A stretch of 64,000 bases of DNA from positions 140,736,853 to 140,800,852 of the forward strand of contig NC_133387.1 in the NCBI RefSeq assembly GCF_047511655.1, in the 5' to 3' direction. Source of the stretch: Castor canadensis (taxonomy: Eukaryota > Chordata > Mammalia > Rodentia > Castoridae). Numbering within the stretch: position 1 is the first letter of the stretch; every line of letters begins with the position of its first letter. The notes under the pieces are model-generated. The model saw nothing but the letters and a program-made list of their open reading frames with translations. It was not told the origin of the DNA and made no database searches. Shown here piece after piece: positions 57,436 to 64,000 of this stretch. The position numbers were made by a program, and so were the translations under genes.

Positions 57436-59458
57436 CCTATTTTCTTAATTCATTCATCAGCTGTAGGGACTCTGGGTTTTTTCCATAGCTTAGATATTGT
57501 GAACAGTACTGCAATAAACATTGGTGTGCAGCTGTCTCTATTATATTCTCACTTACTTTCCTTTGGGTAAATGCCCAGAAATGGTATAAATGGATGGTAA
57601 CCAGTTATAGTTTTAGTTTTTTTATTTTAAGGAATCTTCATACTGCTTTATACAATGGTTGTACAAATTTACATTCCCACCAACAGGTGGGATTCCTGTT
57701 TGCCAACATCCTCACCAATATTTGTTGTTGTTTTTGTTCTTGAAGACAGCTATTGTAACTTGGGTGAGATGAAGTCTTAGCATAGTTTTGATTTGCATGT
57801 ATTTTATGTCCAGGGAAGTTGAACACTTCTTGTATGTATTGGCCATTTGTACCTCTTCCTTTGAAAATTTCCTATTCATGTGCCCATTTCTTCATTGGTT
57901 GTTGATTCTTTGGGGGTTGAGTTTTTTGAGCTCCCTGTAGATTCTGGATATTAGTCCCTTAGCAGATGAATAGCTGGCAAAGATTTTCTCCCATTCTGCA
58001 TGAAATCTCTTAAGCTTTTGCTATGCACAAGCTTTTCAGTTTGATGCTGCCCCATTTGTTCATCCTTTCTCTTAATTGCTGAACTTTTGGAATTCTATTT
58101 AGGAAGTCATTCCCTAGGCCTATATGTTCCAGTGAATTTCCTACTACTTACTGTAGTTGTTTCAAAGTTTCAGGCCATTTATTAAGGTGTTTGATCTTCT
58201 CTGAGTTGATATTGGTACAGGGTGAGAGACAGGGATGTAGTTTCAGTCTTCTATTTGTGGATATCCAGTTTTTCCAGCAACATTTGTTGAAGAGGCTGTC
58301 TTTTCTCCATCATGTGTTTTGGATTCCTCTGTCAAAAATCACTTGGCTGTAGCTGTGTGGATTTATGTCTGGGTCTTCTATTCTAATCTACTGGTCTTCC
58401 TGTCTGTCTTTGTGCCAATATCATCCTTTCTTTTTTTTTTATAATTATGGCTCTGTAGTATAGTTTGAAGTTGCATATTATGAAACCTCCAGCATTGGAC
58501 TTTTGCTCAGAATTACTTTGGCTATTCGACATCTTTTGTGTTTCTATATGAATTTTAGGATTTTTTTTCTATTTCTTTGTGCAGAATGTCATTGGCATTT
58601 TAATAGGGATTGTGTTGAACATGTAGATTACTTTTGGTAGTATGGCCACTTTTGCAATGTTGATTCTACCAATTCATTAGCATGGGAGAGCTTTTCATCT
58701 TTTGATGTCCTCTTTGATTTCTCTCTTCAGTGGTTTATAGTTTTCATTGGAAAGGTCTTTGGTTTCTTTCATTAAATTTATTCCAAGGTATTTTAATTTT
58801 TGAGGCTATTGGAATTGTTTCCCTGGTTTCTTCCTCTGTCTGTTCATTGTTGCTACATAGAAAATGTACCAATTCAATAAATTAATTTTGTATCCTGCCC
58901 CTTTGCCAAAAGTGTTTATGATTTCTAAGAATCTTTTGGAGTTTTTAGGGTCTTTTAGGTATAAGGTCATTTTATATCATCTGCAAATAGGAATAGTTTG
59001 ACTTCTTCCTTCCTTCCTTCCTTGTTTGAATCCCTTTTATTTCTTGCTCCCGTATTATTGCTCTGGCTAGGAATTCCAAAACTGTATTGAATAAGAGTGG
59101 GGAGAGTAGACATTTGTCTTTTTCCTGACTTTAGTGGAAATAGTTTCAGTTGTTCTCCCCTTAGTATAATATTGGCTATAGGTTTGTCATATATAGCATT
59201 TATTATGTTGAGGAACATTTCTTCTATTCCTAGTTTCCATAGTTTTTTTTTTTATCTCGAAAGGGTGTTGAATTTTGTCAAAGTCTTTGAGATGATCATG
59301 TGATTTTTGTCCTTGCTTCTGTTTATATGCTGTATCACATTTATGGATGTACATATGTTGAACCATCCTTGAATCCCTGGAATGAAGCTTACTTGGTCAT
59401 AGTGTATGATCTTTTTGATATGTTGTTGAATTAGGTTTGTCAGTATTGTGTATGACCT
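56645..59458 (-). mobile_element. L1 copy C, older lineage, 5'-truncated
   Basis: From right to left: reverse-transcriptase part (NIINAIYDKPIANIIL, FADD-like near 58967-58990), the ORF2 C-terminal half, and a 3' UTR different from that of copies A and D (56645 to about 57240). Many frames are broken. The longest piece with recognisable protein is about 83 codons. A (GT)n tract has grown at about 57404-57432 and a (TTCC)n at about 59005-59022. Its decay and distinct 3' UTR make it older than copies A, B and D. Confidence 0.85.
57404..57432. repeat. (GT)n microsatellite
   Basis: About 14 GT units inside L1 copy C. Confidence 0.9.
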
Positions 59459-59898
59459 ACAGGTAAACAGAAAACTCCCTTATGTCAATAGATAAGGATG
59501 AATTTCACTATCTCTAACAATATCCTGCCACCTGCTGAAACACACAATAAATGTAACTATGGCCAAATCCAAACCATCTTTAAAGTAAAAAGCAGACAGT
59601 ACACATGAAAAATCGCTGATTTGTAACTATGACCACAAATACTAAATGTTTCACTTGCAGTGTCACAAATGATTTGCCAGAGCATGAAGGAAAGTTTACA
59701 TTTCAATAGTTTAAAATAATATTCATTCATTTTCAACCATGAAGGTAAGTGCCTGCTTGTAGAAAACAGAAAAGTGTGAAGAGGAATATGAAAATTTCCA
59801 CCCTATGACTTGCCTCTGTAACCAAAAGCTTGAAGCCACATTTCCTACTTTTAGAAAAGTGTAATATTATTCATTATACTTGACACAGACATGATTTA
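59459..59898. other. Unassigned stretch between two L1s
   Basis: No gene or repeat recognised. It is AT-rich, and its right end is the insertion site of L1 copy D. Confidence 0.45.
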
Positions 59899-59927
59899 AT
59901 TTTTTTTTTTGTTTTGTTTTTATTGTT

Positions 59928-59998
59928 TCTGCCCCCTGCCCCCACCCCCTCCCTTACCACCCACTCCACCCCCTCCCGCTCCCCCCCTCAATACCCAG
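59928..59998 (-). repeat. G-rich tract of the L1 3' UTR (copy D)
   Basis: C-rich on the plus strand, so G-rich in L1 RNA, with at least six runs of three or more G separated by one to five bases. A strong G-quadruplex candidate. The homologous tract in the L1 at 23518-24368 is at about 23688-23757. Confidence 0.8.
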
Positions 59999-60365
59999 CA
60001 GAAACTATTTTGCCCTTATCTCTAATTTTGTTGTAGAGAGAGTATAAGCAATAATAGGAAGGAACAAGGGGTTTTGCTGGTTGAGATAAGGACAGCTATA
60101 CAGGGCATTGACTCACATTGATTTCCTGTGCGTGGGTGTTACCTTCTAGGTTAATTCTTTTTAATCTAACCTTTTCTCTAGTTCCTGGTCTCCTTTTCCT
60201 ATTGGCCTCAGTTGCTTTAAGGTATCTGCTTTAGTTTCTCTGCATTAAGGGCAACAAATGCTAGCTAGTTTTTTAGGTGTCTTACCTATCCTCACCCCTC
60301 CCTTGTGTGCTCTCGCTTTTATCATGTGCTCATAGTCCAATCCCCTTGTTGTGTTTGCCCTTGAT

Positions 60366-63300
60366 CTAATGTCCACATATGAGGGAGAACATACGATTTT
60401 TGGTCTTTTGAGCCAGGCTAACCTCACTCAGAATGATGTTCTCCAATTCCATCCATTTACCAGCGAATGATAACATTTCGTTCTTCTTCATGGCTGCATA
60501 AAATTCCATTGTGTATAGATACCACATTTTCTTAATCCATTCGTCAGTGCTGGGGCATCTTGGCTGTTTCCATAACTTGGCTATTGTGAATAGTGCCGCA
60601 ATAAACATGGATGTGCAGGTGCCTCTGGAGTAACAGTCTTTTGGGTATATCCCCAAGAGTGGTATTGCTGGATCAAATGGTAGATTGATGTCCAGCTTTT
60701 TAAGTAGCCTCCAAATTTTTTTCCAGAGTGGTTGTACTAGTCTACATTCCCACCAACAGTGTAAGAGGGTTCCTTTTTCCCCGCATCCTCGCCAACACCT
60801 GTTGTTGGTGGTGTTGCTGATGATGGCTATTCTAACAGGGGTGAGGTGGAATCTTAGTGTGGTTTTAATTTGCATTTCCTTTATTGCTAGAGATGGTGAG
60901 CATTTTTTCATGTGTTTTCTGGCCATTTGAATTTCTTCTTTTGAGAAAGTTCTGTTTAGTTCACCTGCCCATTTCTTTATTGGTTCATTAGTTTTGGGAG
61001 AATTTAGTTTTTTAAGTTCCCTGTATATTCTGGTTATCAGTCCTTTGTCTGATGTATAGTTGGCAAATATTTTCTCCCACTCTGTGGGTGTTCTCTTCAG
61101 TTTAGAGACCATTTCTTTTGATGAACAGAAGCTTTTTAGTTTTATGAGGTCCCATTCATCTATGCTATCTCTTAGTTGCTGTGCTGCTGGGGTTTCATTG
61201 AGAAAGTTCTTACCTATACCTACTAACTCCAGAGTATTTCCTACTCTTTCTTGTATCAACTTAAGAGTTTGGGGTCTGATATTCAGATCCTTGATCCATT
61301 TTGAGTTAATCTTGGTATAGGGTGATATACATGGATCTAGTTTCAGTTTTTTGCAGACTGCTAACCAGTTTTCCCAGCAGTTTTTGTTGAAGAGGCTGCT
61401 ATTTCTCCATCGTATATTTTTAGCTCCTTTGTCAAAGATAAGTTGCTTATAGTTGTGTGGCTTCATATCTGGATCCTCTATTCTGTTCCACTGGTCTTCA
61501 TGTCTGTTTTTGTGCCAGTACCATGTTGTTTTTATTATTATTGCTTTGTAATATAGTTTGAAGTCAGGTATTGTGATACCTCCTGCATTGTTCTTTTGAC
61601 TGAGTATTGCCTTGGCTATTCGTGGCCTCTTGTGTTTCCATATAAATTTAACAGTAGATTTTTCAATCTCTTTGATGAATGTCATTGGAATTTTGATGGG
61701 AATTGCATTAAACATGTAGATTACTTTTGGGAGTATAGACATTTTTACTATGTTGATTCTACCAATCCATGAGCATGGGAGATCTCTCCACTTTCTATAG
61801 TCTTCCTCAATCTCTTTCTTCAGAAGTGTATAGTTTTCCTTGTAGAGGTCTTTCACATCTTTTGTTAGGTTTACACCTAGGTATTTGATTTTTTTTGAGG
61901 CTATTGTAAATGGAATTGTTTTCATACATTCTTTTTCCATTTGCTCATTGTTAGTGTATAGAAATGCTAATGATTTTTCTATGTTGATTTTATATCCTGC
62001 TACCTTGCTATAGCTATTGATGATGTCTAGAAGCTTCTGAGTAGAGTTTTTTGGGTCTTTAAGGTATAGGATCATGTCGTCTGCAAATAGGGATATTTTG
62101 ACAGTTTCTTTACCTATTTGTATTCCTTTTATTCCTTCTTCTTGCCTAATTGCTCTGGCTAGGACTTCCAGTACTATGTTGAATAGGAGTGGAGATAGTG
62201 GGCATCCTTGTCTGGTTCCTGATTTTAGAGGGAATGGTTTTAATTTTTCTCCGTTAAGTATAATGCTGGCTGTAGGTTTGTCATATATAGCTTTTATAAT
62301 GTTGAGGAACTTTCCTTCTATTCCTAGTTTTCTTAGAGCTTTTATCATGAAATGATGTTGGATCTTATGAAAGGCTTTTTCTGCATCTATTGAGATGATC
62401 AAGTGGTTTTTGTCTTTGCTTCTGTTAATGTGGTTTATTACGTTTATTGATTTTCGTATGTTGAACCACCCCTGCATCCCTGGGATGAAGCCTACCTGGT
62501 CGTGGTGAATAATCTTTTTGATGTGTTGCTGAATTCGATTTGCCATTATTTTTATGAGGATTTTTGCATCAATGTTCATTAAGGAGATTGGCCTATAGTT
62601 CTCCTTTTTGGAGGTGTCTTTGCCTGGTTTTGGGATAAGTGTAATAGTGGCTTCATAAAATGTGTTTGGCAGTTTTCCTTCCCTTTCTATTTCATGGAAC
62701 AGTTTAAGGAGGGTTGGTATCAGTTCTTCTTTAAAGGTCTGATAGAATTCAGCAGAGAATCCATCAGGTCCTGGACTTTTCTTTTTGGGGAGACTCTTGT
62801 TTGCTGCTTCAATTTCATTTTGTGTTATAGGTCTATTCAGGTGATTAATTTCCTCTTGGTTCAGTTTTGGATGATCATATGTATCTAGAAATCTGTCCAT
62901 TTCTTTTAGATTTTCAAATTTATTTGAATATAGGTTCTCAAAGTAGTCTCTGATGATTTCCTGGACTTCCATGGTGTTTGTTGTTATCTCCCCTTTTGCA
63001 TTCCTGATTCTACTAATTTGGGTTTTTTCTCTCCTCATTTTAGTCAGGTTTGCCAGGGGTCTATCAATCTTGTTTATTTTTTCAAAGAACCAACTTTTTG
63101 TTTCATTAATTCTTTGTATGGTTTTTTTGGTTTCTATTTCGTTGATTTCAGCTCTTATTTTTATTATTTCTCTCCTTCTATTTGTTTTGGGATTTGCTTG
63201 TTCTTGTTTTTCTAGGAGTTTGAGATGTATCATTAGGTCATTGATTTGGGATCTTTCAATCTTTTTAATATATGCACTCATGGCTATAAACTTTCCTCTC

Positions 63301-63998
63301 AAGACTGCCTTAGCTGTGTCCCATAGGTTCTGGTAGGTTGTGTTTTCATTTTCATTGACTTCTAGGAACTTTTTAATTTCTTCTTTTATTGAATCGATGA
63401 TCCATTCTTCATTAAGTAATGAGTTATTTAGTTTCCAGCTGTTTGCATGTTTTTTGTCTTTACTTTTGTTGTTGAGTTCTACTTTTACTGCATTGTGGTC
63501 AGATAGTATGCACGGTATTATTTCTATTTTCTTATATTTGCTGAGGCTTGCTTTGTGCCCTAGGATATGATCTATTTTGGAGAAGGTTCCATGGGCTGCT
63601 GAGAAGAATGTATATTGTGTAGAGGTTGGATGAAATGTTCTGTAGACATCTAGTAGGTCCACTTGATCTATTGCATATTTTAGATCTTGGATTTCTTTAT
63701 TGAGTTTTTGTTTGGATGACCTATCTATTGATGATAATGGAGTGTTAAAGTCTCCCACAACCACTGTGTTGGCGTTTATATATGCTTTTAGGTCTTTCAG
63801 GGTATGTTTGATGAAATTGGGTGCGTTGACATTGGGTGCGTACAGATTGATGATTATTATTTCCTTTTGGTCTATTTCCCCTTTTATTAGTATGGAATGT
63901 CCTTCTTTATCTCGTTTGATCAATGTAGGTTTGAAGTCTACTTTGTCAGAGATAAGTATTGCTACTCCTGCTTGTTTTCGGGGGCCATTGGCTTGGTA
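60366..63998 (-). CDS. L1 ORF2p: endonuclease and reverse transcriptase (partial)
   Basis: Open for about 1,210 codons from the right edge ([20 protein letters not shown]) to a stop at 60366-60368. About 63 N-terminal residues should lie outside. ORF2p nicks target DNA and reverse-transcribes L1 RNA. Visible endonuclease residues: NLYAPN (Tyr), GDFNTP (63738-63755), [10 protein letters not shown] (about 63490). Reverse transcriptase: [23 protein letters not shown] with catalytic Asp at 62385-62387, [12 protein letters not shown], and FADD at 62076-62087. C-terminal knuckle CWRGCGEKG...HCWWEC at about 60741-60797. Length and ending (FSLICGH) are as expected for the family. Odd: the Asp right after motif A is His (AFHKIQ, 62367-62369), whereas copies A and B have Asp. 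Activity is therefore uncertain though the frame is whole. Confidence 0.95.
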   Translation of the reverse strand, partial: YQANGPRKQAGVAILISDKVDFKPTLIKRDKEGHSILIKGEIDQKEIIIINLYAPNVNAPNFIKHTLKDLKAYINANTVVVGDFNTPLSSIDRSSKQKLNKEIQDLKYAIDQVDLLDVYRTFHPTSTQYTFFSAAHGTFSKIDHILGHKASLSKYKKIEIIPCILSDHNAVKVELNNKSKDKKHANSWKLNNSLLNEEWIIDSIKEEIKKFLEVNENENTTYQNLWDTAKAVLRGKFIAMSAYIKKIERSQINDLMIHLKLLEKQEQANPKTNRRREIIKIRAEINEIETKKTIQRINETKSWFFEKINKIDRPLANLTKMRREKTQISRIRNAKGEITTNTMEVQEIIRDYFENLYSNKFENLKEMDRFLDTYDHPKLNQEEINHLNRPITQNEIEAANKSLPKKKSPGPDGFSAEFYQTFKEELIPTLLKLFHEIEREGKLPNTFYEATITLIPKPGKDTSKKENYRPISLMNIDAKILIKIMANRIQQHIKKIIHHDQVGFIPGMQGWFNIRKSINVINHINRSKDKNHLIISIDAEKAFHKIQHHFMIKALRKLGIEGKFLNIIKAIYDKPTASIILNGEKLKPFPLKSGTRQGCPLSPLLFNIVLEVLARAIRQEEGIKGIQIGKETVKISLFADDMILYLKDPKNSTQKLLDIINSYSKVAGYKINIEKSLAFLYTNNEQMEKECMKTIPFTIASKKIKYLGVNLTKDVKDLYKENYTLLKKEIEEDYRKWRDLPCSWIGRINIVKMSILPKVIYMFNAIPIKIPMTFIKEIEKSTVKFIWKHKRPRIAKAILSQKNNAGGITIPDFKLYYKAIIIKTTWYWHKNRHEDQWNRIEDPDMKPHNYKQLIFDKGAKNIRWRNSSLFNKNCWENWLAVCKKLKLDPCISPYTKINSKWIKDLNIRPQTLKLIQERVGNTLELVGIGKNFLNETPAAQQLRDSIDEWDLIKLKSFCSSKEMVSKLKRTPTEWEKIFANYTSDKGLITRIYRELKKLNSPKTNEPIKKWAGELNRTFSKEEIQMARKHMKKCSPSLAIKEMQIKTTLRFHLTPVRIAIISNTTNNRCWRGCGEKGTLLHCWWECRLVQPLWKKIWRLLKKLDINLPFDPAIPLLGIYPKDCYSRGTCTSMFIAALFTIAKLWKQPRCPSTDEWIKKMWYLYTMEFYAAMKKNEMLSFAGKWMELENIILSEVSLAQKTKNRMFSLICGH

Positions 63999-64000
63999 AA

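Larger units (their letters stand above)
59899..64000 (-). mobile_element. L1 copy D, young, runs off the right edge
   Basis: Minus-strand L1 with A-rich tail (T-rich on plus at 59899-59920), 3' UTR (59921-60365) and ORF2. The 5' end, ORF1 and 5' UTR lie beyond the window. The uninterrupted ORF2 marks it as recent. Its 3' end lacks the terminal 'gacccaa...cacatatgaataa' segment seen in copies A and 23518-24368 and ends instead with 'cagaaacaataaaaac' after the G-rich tract. Confidence 0.93.

Noticed and set aside
61060-63999. Plus-strand open frames (up to 127 codons) opposite the young L1
   Set aside because: Complement of L1 ORF2; they mirror the long coding frame and appear opposite other copies too.
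55034-64000. Search for CYP19A1 exon V or earlier exons
   Set aside because: No stretch matching the segment before exon VI was seen. The region is mainly L1, so exon V is either outside the window or lost.

Overview
The window looks like nuclear DNA from a rodent. It has no operons or bacterial-type genes, many interspersed repeats, B1 (7SL-derived) and ID (tRNA-derived) SINEs, including B1-B1-ID composites, and abundant L1. The composite SINEs, a tRNA-type SINE ending in CCAGTACCACC plus poly(A), and the C/G-rich L1 3' end recall castorimorph rodents. From memory I favour beaver (Castor), but this is inference. I see no intact host protein-coding gene. All host-gene signal is in pseudogenes, and the only long open frame is an L1 ORF2.

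Layout: 1-26.6 kb is repeat-rich intergenic DNA. It holds old L1 and L2 pieces, MIRs, a Tigger-type mini-transposon with TA flanks, ERVL/MaLR-like LTR fossils (one nested inside another), a solo LTR with 4-bp flanking repeats, and a 5'-truncated L1 that appears to carry an 84-bp 3' transduction. At 27.3-28.4 kb, on the minus strand, is an intronless, broken copy of spermine synthase (SMS). At 30.1-33.5 kb, on the minus strand, is a 5'-truncated class II endogenous retrovirus fossil (integrase, env, 3' LTR) with a SINE inside it.

The main host feature is on the minus strand from about 35.4 to 55.0 kb: an intron-containing (duplicated, not retrocopied) pseudogene of aromatase, CYP19A1. Exons equivalent to human VI, VII, VIII, IX and X can be placed with their splice sites. 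Exons VI to IX still read through together, although two indels in exon VII replace part of the protein. Exon IX then shifts frame, and exon X has a 10-bp loss just after the haem cysteine plus nonsense codons. Earlier exons must lie beyond the right edge or be lost. Two L1 copies lie antisense in it: one in the 3' UTR (36.1-40.55 kb, internally deleted) and one in the VI/VII intron (46.1-52.36 kb, 3'-truncated, with its own SINE insertion).

From 56.6 kb to the right edge are two minus-strand L1s. One is older and decayed (56.6-59.5 kb). The other is young (59.9 kb to the edge), with an ORF2 open for about 1,210 codons and running off the window. Nothing here forms a new defence or biosynthetic system. 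The interest lies in the aromatase pseudogene, the near-intact L1, the 3' transduction, and repair or insertion scars that allow relative dating.
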